DNA of 64,000 bases from Pestalotiopsis fici W106-1 (Eukaryota > Ascomycota > Sordariomycetes > Amphisphaeriales > Sporocadaceae): contig NW_006917094.1 in NCBI RefSeq assembly GCF_000516985.1, forward strand, positions 1,364,001-1,428,000, read 5' to 3'. Each line of letters opens with the position of its first letter. Positions within the stretch are counted from its first letter, which is position 1. Positions 22,544 through 34,702 of this stretch are shown in pieces. Below the pieces are notes generated by a model, which was not told the DNA's origin, did no database searches, and saw only the letters and a list, made by a program, of their open reading frames with translations. The translations under genes were made by a program, and so were the position numbers.

Positions 22544-24183
22544 GGTGTCTTTGGCGGTCTAGAGTCTTGAATTCGGTCTTAGTGTCATGGTGAGGAAAGC
22601 TGGGAGAGGAGAGATGCTTGCTCACCTGGAAGACGCGGTGGCAGTACCCTAGGGCTTTGAGGAGTTGTAGAACTAGTTCTTGCCCAGAGACCTTCTAGCC
22701 CGAGCAGTCCTATGGCAAAGAGGTCAACGGTTGGCGTGGGAAGCTGTCGACTATAGGATCGATGGACACTGGCGGGACGAATGGCGTATTTGTACTTTGA
22801 GATTCTTGAAAATTGAACCGACAGAAAAGACAGGACAAAAGGCTCAGCCACAAGGACTTTAAGAAATCTCGACAGTCAAATTGGAAAACTTTTGAACCCC
22901 AGTCCTACCGACCAGGACGGCGGTTGGTCCAGCTGAAGTTGCCGTTGTCGCTAGTAGGCATCGGAGACGGCCGTATTGGAGTTGAATGCGCCCAGGGCCT
23001 GGCCGACCCCGCGCGCCCCTCCAATCTGCAAGCTCTAATCACTTTACAGTGGACAAAAGAACCTCGCAAGGTTTTTTTTGGACCCCTAAGACACCCTGTG
23101 AATTGGTGAATTGAGGGGCAGCATCAGTGTCGATCGCCGACACTGCAGAATGTGGTTTATGGTTAATTATAGAAACAACATGTGCAGATGCGACCACGTT
23201 CCGCAGCAGAGTTCCAATGGTTTCCCAAGAAGCCTCGTACATGCGCATGACGATCGGCTGAGAAAAGACACCACAAATCCCCTTTAGGACAGACTAACGC
23301 ATGCGCAACCAGACACGAAGACGGGTCATGGCGCAACTCTAACTTGGGGGCCGAACATGTCCCATCTGGTTCATGATTATGGGGACTCACGAGGGACTTT
23401 GATGCCGTAGCAAAGGAAACAGAGGTGCAGCTTGGACAAGCTATTGCATCAATATCACCCGGCACTGGCGTTGCACCACAGCCTAATTCGAGGCGTTGGG
23501 ACCCAGGATGGCAACCTTTGAAGTCAGCACGGCATACGGCAAGACTCCAGGGTCCCAACGGAAATCCTTCTCGCTACCTACTAGCCATGTGCACAGCCTC
23601 GCGGAAGCTTACTGAGCATCCGCGCTTCAAAGTCGACTAGCCTGTCAATTCTCTGCTCTATACAGAAGTTTGTTTCCCTTTGAAATGCTTGACATTCCAT
23701 TGCCTCTATGGTCGAGCGACTTTAAATGCAGCAGTCGTACAGAATGTGACTTGTCAAAGCACTTCTGGTTTGATATTACTTGCTATTTGTAAGCAAGAGG
23801 GGGATAAAGAAAGTGACGTCATGTTGATTATTGCCAGTCAGTTGTTCTGTCTGGTTGTTCAAGACAATAACAACTGCAAAAGGAATAAAGGGTTGGTTGC
23901 TGCTATTATATCTACTAGCTCGAATCAATCTATAACCAAACCCCAACTCACAGCACCGTGGGAATATTTACCCTCTGCTTACATAGCTTTTATTCAATTG
24001 GAGATGGTTCAGCTACTGCCTAGGTACATTATTTATGAGCTGCCGACGGCCCATAGCCGTTGAGCGGGAAAGGGCGGTTACTATCGCCTGGGTTCCATAC
24101 AACCTCAATTGTAAGCAACTCTATTGGATTACGGAACAAGCTTGCAGCTGGAGAAGCACGGAAAGCACCGTAAAAGCTTCGGC
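22544..24183. other. 1.6-kb spacer between divergent HIUase and oxidoreductase genes
   Basis: No gene is supported. It contains the two divergent promoters. Open frames up to about 130 codons on either strand are unspliced, unbiased and without motifs. Confidence 0.5.
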
Positions 24184-25441
24184 ATGAAATCATTAATGCG
24201 AACTTCGCTGTACCCATCTCTCTTCACAAGCTCTATTCCCAAGCAATCGCGAGTCTTGTGTTGTTCACCAGTCTTTCAGACTTTTAAACCACTATATTGT
24301 CCGCTGCCTGTACATCTTGCTTCCCGATCTCGGATCTTCCCACCTCAAGTGCGATCATTCCACAACACCTTCAAAATGGCATCTGTTCCAAAGACCATGG
24401 GAGGTATCCTCATTGAGCAAACCGGTGGCTCCGAGGTCTTGCAATGGAAGGATGACATTGCCGTTCCTGAGCTCAAGGAGGGCCAATTGCTTGTCAAGAA
24501 TGAATGGGTTGGTGTCAACTACATTGATACGTTCGTCTAGTCCATCATCGATTGAAATATGGTGCAATTAGACTGACACTCCAAATAGCTACTTCAGAAG
24601 TGGCCTCTACAAGGCTCCATTGCCTTTTGTCACTGGTGGTGAAGCTGGTGGTGTCGTGGCCGCTGTTCACGACTCCGTCTCCGGCCTCAAGGTTGGCGAC
24701 AAGGTGGGGTATTTGAGCCAGACGCGTGGCGCCTACGCACAATACACCGCAGTCGCAGAAGAAAAGGTGATTATCCTGCCCGAGGGCGTCACAACAAAGA
24801 CCGCTGCCGCTTCGCTCCTCCAGGGTCTCACTGCCTTGACCTTGATCAAGGAGGCGCACTACGTCAAGCCGACCGACTGGGTCTTTGTCACGGCCGCGGC
24901 CGGAGGTGTCGGAACCATTCTCTGCGAGATGATCTCGTCCATCGGAGCCAAGATCATTGGCACGGCCGGCACGCCCGAGAAGATGGAGCAGGCCAAGAAG
25001 AACGGCGCCAACTACGTCATCAGCTCGCGCGAGAGCCCCGAGAAGATTATCGAGGAGGTCAAGCGCATCACGGGCGGCCACGGCGCCGACGCCGTCTTTG
25101 ACGGTATCGGCAAGGCCACGTTCGACATGGACCTCGAGATCGCCGCGCGCAAGGCCACCGTCTGCACCTACGGCAACGCCAGCGGCGCCGTGCCGCCCGT
25201 CGATGTCATGCGCCTCGCTGGCTCCAAGAACCTCAAGCTCATGCGCCCGACTCTGTTTGCCTACCTGTCTGACGCTGAGGACTTCCGCAAGTACTCGTCC
25301 GAGCTCGTCGACATGCTCAAGCGGGGCATTGTCAAGCTGGAGAACACTTCGGACTACAAGCTGGAGGATGCCAAGGCGGCGCACGACGACCTTGAGAGCA
25401 GAAAGACGACTGGAAAGTTGCTCCTGCAGGTTCCGCAGTAA
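24184..25441 (+). CDS. Zeta-crystallin-type NADPH:quinone oxidoreductase
   Basis: Exons run to 24530 and 24589-25441; the 58-nt intron has the less common donor GTTCGT, branch ACTGAC and acceptor AATAG, restoring NYIDTYFRSGLY. From ATG 24376 (good context, caaaATGgc) the enzyme is 335 residues, the standard length. An in-frame ATG at 24184 adds 64 residues rich in Ser, Arg and Pro with no acidic residues, ending RSFHNTFK, which resembles a mitochondrial presequence. The chain shows the GroES-like half (NEWVGVNYID; FVTGGEAGGVV), the Rossmann motif AAAGGVGT, and GADAVFDGIGK. There is no structural-zinc Cys cluster, so it is the quinone oxidoreductase (QOR) branch of the medium-chain dehydrogenases. 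It reduces quinones or enones with NADPH. Coordinates give the long form; the short form starts at 24376. Confidence 0.93.
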
Positions 25442-28400
25442 GCATGTACTGTGTGATGCATGAGCGAGATCTTCTTCTGAAGCCTACAGTAGCGCAGTAC
25501 ATGCTCGGCTATGAGTGATGATACACGGTTATAAGTCACATTTAAATAGTAAAATTAAGCAATATCATATGCAAAGCAAATCTCCAGCTCGCTGTTCTAT
25601 TTGTCGCATGAATCACTTTGCAGCATCCCCGGTGTCCAGCGTGATGTCAATAGAGTCATGTGACATCGAGCTCATGGGAAGGAGGCAAAGAAAGCTGGAT
25701 TTTGCAATCCCTGGAAGAGGTCTGTCAAAATGATCTCTATTTTTAGGCATGTGTATGCCAAAGCAGAGGCGATGATTACATTATCATTTGATATAGCCAG
25801 ATGTGAAATGCAATGTACGTATGGCAAACTTGTACCATTGAATACGCTGATCTATATAGACTGCTTCGCTGCAAACAGCACCCTGGCAGCTGCAAATGAT
25901 ACTGGTCATTCTGACGTAATTGCATAACTCTGGGAACGGCTACCACTCTGATTTACGTACTTCCAATAATCGTTGTTTCACCCCAAACTCATGTTGGCGT
26001 AGTGTTTGATAGATATTGTACTAGCAGTATAGAGGTAGATACTACAAGATCAACCTACAGGGACAGTTCGATATCAATTCAATTTCGTCGGCACCGATGC
26101 TAGACTTGGACAGTTTGGCCCTGACAGACACATGGTGGCAGATCTACATCAATGATAGACAACAGATCGATACGACCACATCAATAGTCAAGATACACCA
26201 TGCATCTCGAGCCCAAGGCTCCTACTTGACATCGACCTTGATGATCTGCTAGGTGCAAGTACTGCCTCCAAAAATGGTTCAACGCGCAGCAACGAAAGAA
26301 TGGCAGGTACTGTTCCTATACGCCATGTGACCAATGAATCACCACGCACTTTCCTACATTGTATGGCGTGACCGTTTCCATTGACTCCTGCCAACGCGCC
26401 TTGGTGATGGTACAAGTCGACCACCACCAGTTGACCTTCTGGGCGTGTCCAGGTCCGAGCTTTGGAGATTTGTGCCTTCTCTCTGATGTCGTTGGGTAAA
26501 ACGATGATCAATCACGTTACGTATCTTAAATGCAGAAACATCCAACACTGACGTTCCTTTCCGGCAATGATGCAAGATGCTTCCTGCCACAACCAAAGGC
26601 AGCGTCGATGTTGCAATTAATTGGTATTTGGCAATTATGCTTGCCTGCATGCACAAAATTCCATGGCACCTCAAAGGCAGCATACGAATCGTATGTACGA
26701 GGCATTCGCCAAAGCATTTGAGCAATGAGACGCGTAACATGAGTTCATCAAAGAACTTGGTAGACAAGGCCAACAGGCAGCATGCCCTCAGTCGCATGTA
26801 AAACAAAGAGGACAGTCACAATTAAGACAACACCAAGACAATATGAGAAAGACACAAAATGAAAATAATTTTTGGAGTTTCATCTGCAAGGCAGCGATCC
26901 TTTGCGTGTGCCTGAAATTAATCTGTCGTTCTGTTTGTTTACACAAGTGACAAGACACAAGTGAGCAGGCATTATTTGATCCACTTATGCGGGCAACTGC
27001 CAAACGCTGGTCGTTGCCAACCGGCGCAGGCAGTGGCCCACCCAGCCCTGGCAGCTGCGTTGTTGACCGCCCGCCCGCGCAGCCCTAGGCGGTCAGAATT
27101 CTGCCGGCCATCCCAAATCACTCCAATTCCTACAGGTATAAAGCTAGGCCTTTCCTCCCACTTAGAGGTTTGTTCTTCAGCTCTGTAAGCAACACCACTC
27201 CCCCCCCTAACGGTGCTCTCGCTAACCCGTTCCCAAAGTCTTTGCCTTTTGTAAGCCGATTTGCCCCCTCGAAGCCGACGCGCTTGATTATGCCATCCCA
27301 TCTTTGATGATTGATGGTTAATCTCATCAAACGCCGACGCGATCGAACGAAGTATTCAAATGCTAACCACATTTCCAATGTTCAGGGCTTAGATCAAGTG
27401 TCCGTCACCCTTCCCCAGTCCCCATTTGCCATCTTCGAGTCATCGAGACGGTAGATGAAGAGACGAATCATCATCTTTGGACAATCGCTGATAATCTTTG
27501 CAGGTAGTAGTATGTGCAATTCCGCCCTTGGCTGGAGTGCCAGTCAACTAACTAGTGTCACAGTCTGTTCTTTTCGTAAGTCATCTTCTGGTCACTGCCT
27601 CTCCGAGGTGAGATAGTATAAATTGTGCTAATCTACTCGCAGAGTTTAATATCTGAAGTGAGAAAACCTCGTCTCAAAACATTCCACACGCTTATGCTAA
27701 CCCCTCCCCGCAGAGTAACCTAAGGGTTACAATCAATATTATTCCTATTTTTGTCTTCCGGTTGGCGTCCTCTGGGCTTGCCCATGGCTCCATCCACAGT
27801 GTCCGTTGACTTTTCACTACCTCGACGAGACGCGAAATCATTTTCATTATAATAATAGCTTGACTATCGTTATGAAGAAGATTAATATATGGCAAACGAG
27901 ATTTCATTTCCACTTCAGATACTAAATGGGAAACGAGTAGTCCTGCGCATTAGTATTCCTATTCGTGAGAAAGTAGCATCTGAGCAAGTTCCCTACCCGG
28001 CATAAAGTCTACTTCGGATATTAATATTCTGAATCTGATCATGATGTTAAGCCAAAAGGCAAAGGAGCTGAAAGAGCAAGGAAATAGGCTTTATCGTTAT
28101 AGCTGTCGTAGCCACTTGTGACTGCTATTTTTTTGACGTTGATGTGCGCGCGCGTATAGAGGATGGCTGCGCAGGCGATCTATCTTGCTGCAGGCAGTTC
28201 AATGATTTCGTGGGATGCTTGCAGTTCCAGTGTACCTGGCAGACTTTACAATCATTGATTAAAGTGATGAAGGGCAGAGAATGAACTTGCAGTCGTGCTA
28301 GCGATCATGTCCATAGTTTGAATTGAAGAAATGTGACGCGCTCCAAAATGTTGGTGAAAACTTTGCCTGATCTGTAGCGGCAATGCATCACCCACCAAAA

Positions 28401-28447
28401 GCACCACCATCTTGAGAAATCACCCAGACATGCACCAAGGGTTAAAG
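25442..28447. other. 3.0-kb gene-poor region
   Basis: No gene is supported between the oxidoreductase and translin. Open frames up to 150 codons (for example minus strand 26354-26806) lack splice structure and family motifs. A C/T-rich patch with an 8-base C run lies at about 27190-27215, and 27600-28100 is A/T-richer. The right end holds the translin promoter. Confidence 0.45.
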
Positions 28448-29340
28448 ATGGCGAGCAACACAGGTGTCATGATCGATCCCGAGATCTTCCAGTACCTTCA
28501 GGCTCACGCTGAGGAGCAGACCGAGGTTAACGACAAGTTGAACCAGATATTGACTGGTCTTAACCGTCACATCTCGACAGCTCAGGGCCATCTCAGTCGC
28601 ATCCATGCTACACCTACCTCGAAGCGTAAGCTGATGTGATCGACCCCCCATTGGGAGGCATGAGAAGTTAACATGAAACGCAGTTGGTCCCCTTCTCGCC
28701 GAGGTTGAGAAGGAAGGCATCAAGCCTGCCGTCGAGAGCATTGGCGAGCTCTCCAAGTTTGCCTCGAGCTATCCTTACTACAAGTGAGCTCTCCTACCTG
28801 GTCTATCATGAATATCCACACTAACTGGAAACAGGTACAACCAGAAGTGGACGAGATCAGTTCAGAACCTCATTTACTCGATGCTCTTGACCACCTGGCT
28901 TGGTGGTCTTGGTACCGAATCGCGGCCTGGCGAGCTCGGTCGTCTGCTTCGCATCGAAGAGGTTGGCGAGATCCTTGGAGGTTTGTTGCGCCGCTCCTGC
29001 TCTACATACCAATGTCGAACTGACCATGACTACAGTCCCTGTCAACCTGGAGGACCGTGATGCTTTCCACATCACCATTGAGGAGTACATTCTATCTCTG
29101 ACCGACCTCACGGACGAGCTCAGCCGCCTGGCCATGAACTCGGTCACCATGGGCGATATCAGCCTTACGGTCCGCATCAGTGCCTTTATCAAGGATTTGT
29201 TTGCTGGCTTCCAGCTCCTCAACCTCAAGAACGACGTTGTGCGCCGCAAGATCGATGCCGTCAAGTATCACGTCAAGAAGGTTGAGGATGTCATTTACGA
29301 TCTGTCCCTGAGAAACCTGATTCCCAAGGCCGAGGCTTGA
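28448..29340 (+). CDS. tsn1: Translin (single-stranded nucleic-acid binding, C3PO subunit)
   Basis: Four exons, 28448-28625, 28684-28783, 28835-28980 and 29036-29340, encode 242 residues; introns are 50-58 nt with canonical ends. The chain is almost all alpha-helical and matches translin throughout. Landmarks are MIDPEIFQYLQ at the start, NQILTGLNRHISTAQGHLSR, YPYYKYNQKWTRSVQN, TTWLGGLGTESRPGELGRLL, GVPVNLEDRDAFHITIEEYI, LSRLAMNSVTMGD, FIKDLFAGFQLLNLKND and VKYHVKKVEDVIYDLSLRNL. Translin forms octamers, alone or with TRAX as the C3PO ribonuclease, which processes tRNA leaders in Neurospora and trims passenger strands in animals. TRAX is not in the window. Translin itself lacks the acidic catalytic residues of TRAX. 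The start at 28448 has A at -3; an upstream in-frame ATG at 28412 adds 12 unconserved residues. Confidence 0.95.
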
Positions 29341-29817
29341 TCACAGGGAGCATCTAGCACTTCAAGACTTGCATTATCATGGCGTTATTACGGGGAGGGA
29401 TAGCTTTGAACATATCTGTCCAAGGCTCGAACCAAACGGCAGATGAGGATAGCTACATTTTATGTCATTGACTGAAAATAAACAACCAATGCAACTGTAG
29501 ACAGCAGGTCGGCGTCTGTCAATGCATTCAATCAGTAAAATCACCACGTCTAATGTACCAAGAGCTCGAAAACGACTGGAATTGTGCACCTCTAATACAG
29601 TATCATTGATTTCATCGGGCGCGGGCCGCAGCTCAAATTTAGCGTTAGTTGCTCTTTAGCGACGCGCCAAAGATGTTCTACCCGGGAATTGGAACCCCCT
29701 GTAATGTTCGTAGCTTGCTTCAACTCTAAAGCTTCAACCACGTTTCTCAATTCGACACACCTTTGCTCCAGAGCGCATAATCGCAGCGTCTCGATGCCTC
29801 TCGTAGATCCCGTCACA
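29341..29817. other. Spacer between translin and gpi11
   Basis: The 3' UTR of translin and the promoter and leader of gpi11 (both plus strand). In-frame ATGs at 29689 and 29704 upstream of the chosen gpi11 start would add residues unlike the family. No other gene is seen. Confidence 0.5.
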
Positions 29818-30629
29818 ATGTCTACGCCATCGAGCACAACCGGTGCCTCCGAAGCCTCCAAACCCGCCGGCGGCAGCGAAGTCACAACGAAACCCGTCCC
29901 CATCCTGCCGTCGTCCCAAGCTCAAATCGTGAGACATGCTCACCCAGTCCTGCTCGCTGCCTTCTTCTACGCGAGGTTCAATGCCCTGGTACAGGATCCG
30001 ATAACCACCATGTGGAGCTCTGCTCCCGTGGTCCTGGCGATGCAGGTTGCGTATACAATTCTATGCCTGCCACCAGCTGGAGCTCAAGCGATGAAGCCCG
30101 CAAAGAAGCTCCGCCCTGGCGAGAAGAAGAAGGCGGCAGCTGACGGAGCTGGGCCGAACATTGCAGTGGTGCGTCTCCTTCCCCTCGGAACATATTTTGT
30201 ACGCAGACATTGGCTAACTATTACGATCTATAGACAACCACAGTTGCCATCCTCCTGACCATCTTCTCCGCCGTACCTCTCCACGTCCTCTTCGTCCTCT
30301 TTGGCGCTCCTTTCCTGACACACCTCCCGAACACATTCCTGTGCTCCCTGCATCTCTCTCTGCTGGGTCTATACCCTCTCTTCTACAGCCACGGCGTTGC
30401 GACGAACGACTGGCTCGAGATCCTAGGCGTACGAGCGCCCTTTGATGAGGCTTCTGGTGGTTTGGTTGGTGCTTGCTTTGGTGCTTGGATTGGAGCTGTA
30501 CCTATACCCCTTGACTGGGATCGCGAGTGGCAGAAGTGGCCAGTCACGATTCTGGTGGGTGTTTATGCTGGCTACGTGCTGGGCAAGCTGGTCGGAGGTA
30601 CCGTGGCTTATGGCAAGAGATTTGCGTGA
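29818..30629 (+). CDS. gpi11: GPI11/PIG-F, GPI-anchor ethanolamine-phosphate transferase subunit
   Basis: Exons 29818-30168 and 30234-30629 encode 248 residues; the 65-nt intron has donor GTGCGT and acceptor CTATAG. A Ser/Thr-rich N-terminus precedes RHAHPVLLAAFFYARFNALV and about five to six TM segments. A Lys-rich cytosolic loop (KKLRPGEKKKAAADG) separates the early and late helices. The signature end is GGLVGACFGAWIGAVPIPLD followed by WDREWQKWPVT, a TM and a short basic tail. This is the PIG-F/GPI11 family: an ER membrane protein that stabilises the enzymes adding phosphoethanolamine to mannoses of the GPI precursor. The window also encodes a probable GPI-anchored protein (8.2-9.6 kb), but the two are not linked. 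The start at 29818 (tcacaATG) was chosen by context and family length. Confidence 0.93.
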
Positions 30630-31037
30630 GAGAATCTGGTTCACAGTTCAGTTTGATCGCATGAAGCAGAACCTGGCCTGTGTCTGGCATTTCAATGCAT
30701 CAAGCTCTCAAATGCCCGGCTGCGCTTGTGACTCAGTCCTCGACACATCCACTCGCCCATCGATATGAGCGCTGGCGGAGTCCTTAGATGAGACCATACC
30801 TTGCGCCACACAAGCCTCGTTCGGAGACCAGTAGCCATGAAATGCAACCTGGCTAGTCGAAGATAGCCATGGAGACTTTTGGGGATGAATCCATGATACC
30901 AATCGCAGGTCAGAGAACCCGACAGATATCCAGCATCCATGTGCTGGCAGCCTGTGGAGCCAATCTACAGAGCATCATTGTGTCGGTTGGTCCAGGTGCT
31001 GAACCTAATTGGCAAGGTTGTAAATTTGATGTATTTA
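30630..31037. other. Convergent 3' spacer between gpi11 and the beta-lactamase-like gene
   Basis: 408 bases between two stop codons; expected to be 3' UTRs. No further gene is seen. Confidence 0.5.
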
Positions 31038-32334
31038 TCACAGTTTTATCCTGTTGGTACTATAATTGTATACTCCTTCCTCGAAGATCTGGATCAATGC
31101 TTCAACCTTTTCGTCTTTCGTGGGTAATAATTGGCAGCCAAATACGCCACATACACCAGCTGTTCTGTCGATGAACTGCGACAAGTCAAGTCAGCTTACT
31201 TGCCATAGTGGAGAGCACATGATACTTACCCAAACCAAGTTTGGTGCCCCGCTCCAAGTAAGAGCGTTCCTTTTCCTGTATGGATGTTTATCTCCATCAA
31301 TCAAGATTCCTCCAAGACCCCAGTCGTACTCATTGGTCTCTGGAAAATTGCCGACACCAACTGCCCAGCCGGACTCCAAGAGAGCGGCTTTGGCAGACGG
31401 CGAGAGTTGGGGCTTGAACATGATCTCGGTCGTGTCTTTGCGGAGCAGACGCTCGTCATCCATCAATAGCGAATGCATAACCTTCATGTAATCATCCATG
31501 GTTATGAATGCGCCCTGACCACCAGCGGCCTCGGTCAACCCACTGCCGAGGTCAATGGGCTTGCGCGACTGGACAGCCTTGCCCGTCTTGCTGTCGCGTA
31601 TCGCCATCGCCGACTGGCGGTCTCTGTACTCTTGAGGCCGCGTTGCCGGCCAAAATGTAGCGTCCTTGATCCCAAGAGGGTCCCAAATGTACTTCTTCAT
31701 GTAGTCTTCGAGACTCAGTCCGCTGAGAACCTCGACCAGTCGGCCCACCCAGTCCATACTGCCGCCATACGACCAGCCCTCTCCTGGTTGATAGAGGAGC
31801 GGCGCGCCAAAGCGTTCATTGATAGTCTTGCCCATCGGCAACTTGTGGTGCTTCTTGTACATGTTGATCTCGGGATGGACAAAGTCGTACCCGACGCCCG
31901 AGCTGTGCGTGAGGAGCTGCCGCAGGGTGATGGGATTCCTGCGCTTCTCTGCAATCGGGGTCCCGTCGGGCTGGAAACCACGCACGACTTCCTGCCGGGC
32001 CAAAACATTTAGATGTCTGCCGACATCTTCATCCAGGGTCACGGCGCCGCGTTCTACGAGCTGGAGTGCGGCAATGGTCGTCATTAGCTTGGTCATGGAA
32101 GCAATGGCAAGAACCGTGTCCAGCTCCATGGGTTTCTCTTCTGGCTTGACTTGGCGCTTGCCAAAAGCGCGGTGGTAATCTAGTTTGCCTAGTATGTTTG
32201 TCAGATGGCGGGTTTTGTTCGATGGTGATGACTGGATTCAGGTGGGTACCGGATTTGTCCTTGGCGACCAGGACAGCACCGAGGATCGTCTCATCCTTGA
32301 CTGCCTGTCGGATCCTTTGCTCAACGTTTTCCAT
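31038..32334 (-). CDS. Class-C beta-lactamase-like serine hydrolase
   Basis: Three exons on the minus strand, 32334-32250, 32188-31230 and 31175-31038, encode 393 residues. Intron 1 has the weak donor GTACCC but a good branch (CTGAC) and rejoins KSG to KLDYHRAFG; intron 2 is GTAAGT..CGCAG. The nucleophile motif SxxK is Ser59-Met-Thr-Lys62. Also present are LLTHSSG, the Tyr of the second motif in WSYGGSMDW (Tyr169), and the late GLGG strand replacing the KTG box. This is the serine hydrolase group that includes family VIII esterases and LovD-type acyltransferases. There is no signal peptide, so a cytosolic esterase or acyltransferase role is likelier than antibiotic hydrolysis. No polyketide synthase is nearby, which argues against a LovD role. 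The last exon (FIDRTAGVCGVFGCQLLP) matches the usual family end. Confidence 0.9.
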
Positions 32335-33300
32335 GTTGAATAGTCTATTGTACTGTCATGGTCTTTGACGACCAAGATACCAAGGAAAGGGAAGAAATGC
32401 GAGTCATCAGTGATGCTCCCATGCGCAATATTCGGCAGAGTAGCGGGATCCATGTTTCTATGGTACTCGGTTATTCTCCGTCCCCGCTTTTTGGCAGCCG
32501 ACTACTCGGCACAAGCCAGATGATCCTATAGCGTGACTAACACTTAGAGATGAACGACGCTATACTAATTTGGAGTACAAGAACAATAAACCCGTAGTTG
32601 CAAACGCGGCATCCTTATGGCCTTACAGACCGTGTATTTATTACTGAGCGAGGCAGTCACGCTGTAACAATGTAGTGAAACTGTTGCTAGATACCATTGG
32701 CTGTAAGTAGGAATCTGCAGCAATTGTCACTGCTTCCGATCACTTCAGGGTCTCTCTCATCTTGGATACTGATGGACCCAAATGGTTAAAAATCACCAAC
32801 ATGGACAATTGCTTGCGTCTCTCTGGATGACTTGGACAGGATCACAATGCAGCATATAACTGTCTAGTATTAGCTAGTAACGAGACGATGGGGAAACAAG
32901 GTAAAACTTTGATCAAGTGCTCAAGATTGTTTTAGTAGAATAGGCTTTGCTGCCTGTAAGTAGGTGGCAGCTTGAGGACAATGAACGGTTACTCAAGACA
33001 GACATGATAATCGAACAAGTGACAATCGGAGAAAAGGTCGGGCTGGCAGGGCATGATAGTACTCCGCCGTTGGTCCGGCGTGAAAGTTTTGACGCGTCGA
33101 CCCAAACCGCCCGGCGGATTGTGCAAACGGCTCGCAGCTCGATTGTTCCCGCCTCAAGCCTTCTCATCGTCAGCCTCGGCGCCAACCCAAGCTCAAATAT
33201 AAATACCTGTCTCGGCCTCAAGTTTTTCGTTCCTTTTCCCGTTTCCCTAATCTACAAGTCTCCTCAGCCCTTCCGTCTAAACCAACGAGACGAAAGATCT
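32335..33300. other. Spacer left of the unassigned locus
   Basis: No gene is supported. The right end, about 33190-33300, looks like a plus-strand promoter: an A/T-rich AAATATAAATACC element at 33197-33209 followed by a pyrimidine-rich stretch (TTTTCGTTCCTTTTCCCGTTTCCC). Confidence 0.4.
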
Positions 33301-33309
33301 GCCGCTTCC

Positions 33310-34180
33310 ATGGCATCACTCCAGGCCTCCTCGAGATCCGATCAGGATGCAATCCCTTGAGGATCGAACCGGAAGACCCCGAGGCCATGGATGGCCGTTT
33401 GGAGCTTAACGAGCAACCAAGAGTTTCGGTAAGACATCAAGTTCCCCTTCTGACAGTAGCCCTTCTTCTACCCTGTTTCCATTCACGGCCGCGTCTTTTT
33501 TTCGCGTTTGTATTCTTTTCATTCACTGGGGCACCTGCCTAACTTTTCTACCCTGCCACCCCTCATCGGCGAAAATTACAAGACTTCTTTTATTTGTCGC
33601 CGTCTAGAGACATCTAAAAACAAATACTAACAATCTTCTCTCTGCAGAACATGGCTTCTATGCAAACGCCGCAGGTTCCACAGGTCTTCTGGACTTGTGC
33701 CTCATAAGTCAATTCGGTGGCTGTCCGCAGCACCCTCGACTTGGAGTGATAAGGTCACCCACCTCGTCGCAACCGACGGCGGCGTCCTCCCCCGAAAGTG
33801 GTACAAGCAGACAGGTTTGGGATCAATGCGATCCTGAGTAAACTGAAATGGCAGACCATGGTGCTGCATTTATACGCGTTCTGACTCGATCATCAAGAGA
33901 GAGGAAGATCGAAGACGCGACAGACGACGATTCAGGTATGACAAACTACAAGGAGTCTGATAAAGATTTGCTAACAAGCTTAGGCTTTTCCATCGAAGAT
34001 ATGGAGCCAAATGTGGCGGTGGCATCTCCTGCTCGCCACAACGGCTTGAACACCAATCTTCGGGAAATCCACAATGTGGAAGATGCCTTCCGAGATCTTG
34101 TGAGGCGGGCCCTTCTACCAGAGCCTGCTCAGGACCCCCTGCCCAGCCTGTGGGTTGAGTGCAAAAGCATTCCCCCTTGA
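33310..34180 (+). other. Unassigned multi-exon locus, gene or degraded gene
   Basis: A TATA-like element near 33200 is followed by coding-like blocks with good introns: GTAAGA at about 33430 to CTGCAG at about 33648, and GTATGA 33936 to GCTAACAAGCTTAG 33983. The block 33740-33815 has strongly C-ending codons in the frame reading KVTHLVATDGGVLPRKWYKQ. The block 33848-34180 reads MADHGAAFIRVLTRSSRERK and, after the 48-nt intron, GFSIEDMEPNV and EIHNVEDAFRDLVRRALLPE. I could not build one model keeping all blocks in frame: the frames disagree between 33655 and 33850. Either a short or unusual intron is involved, or the gene carries a frameshift. I recognise no family. Confidence 0.4.
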
Positions 34181-34702
34181 GAGGACGGCAGGGTCAATGC
34201 TCATCAAGACATACTTTGGCGACAGCACTGCTGTTGCTCCTCTCACCAAAAACCACAATAAGGGCCGCGCCAATGGCTCCTGCTCACACCTAGGACGACC
34301 AACGTGTTTGTCAACAATGGATGCCAGGCTATCACTCCAACAGTAATCTGGTATCAAAGGGGAAAGTTTATTATTCGACTGGGCAGTGCCGCGACGCTAC
34401 CATCTGCTGGATAATGGGGAGAAGGAACAGGGAAAGCAAAGTTCAAGATAGTTCACGATCACACATCTGTTGAGAAGCCAAGTCACTGCGCTCTGATGCC
34501 TCCCGCATAATACTTTCAAGTAATGCTCATCGTCACATGATAGAACTTGCAAGGTGTTATGAAGCTTGAATGTCGTGTCAAGACTTGTGACTCCGTGTCC
34601 TAATTCCATGTGTGCGTCGTCTCTGGTTACCTTTTTCGTGCGTCCTCTGGTTTTTCTCGTCCCGTACAAACAGTGGACGAAACCCGGTTTTGGTGTCTGT
34701 TG
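34181..34702. other. Spacer, no gene seen
   Basis: 522 bases between the unassigned plus-strand locus and the 3' end of the dioxygenase-like gene. No supported feature. Confidence 0.5.

Noticed and set aside
24545..25384. 279-codon open frame on the minus strand
   Set aside because: Antisense shadow of the quinone oxidoreductase; Asp/Leu/Gly-rich composition is typical of reverse-read biased codons.
31038..32334. LovD-type acyltransferase in a polyketide cluster
   Set aside because: No polyketide synthase, P450 or regulator genes flank it; only the shared beta-lactamase fold is supported.
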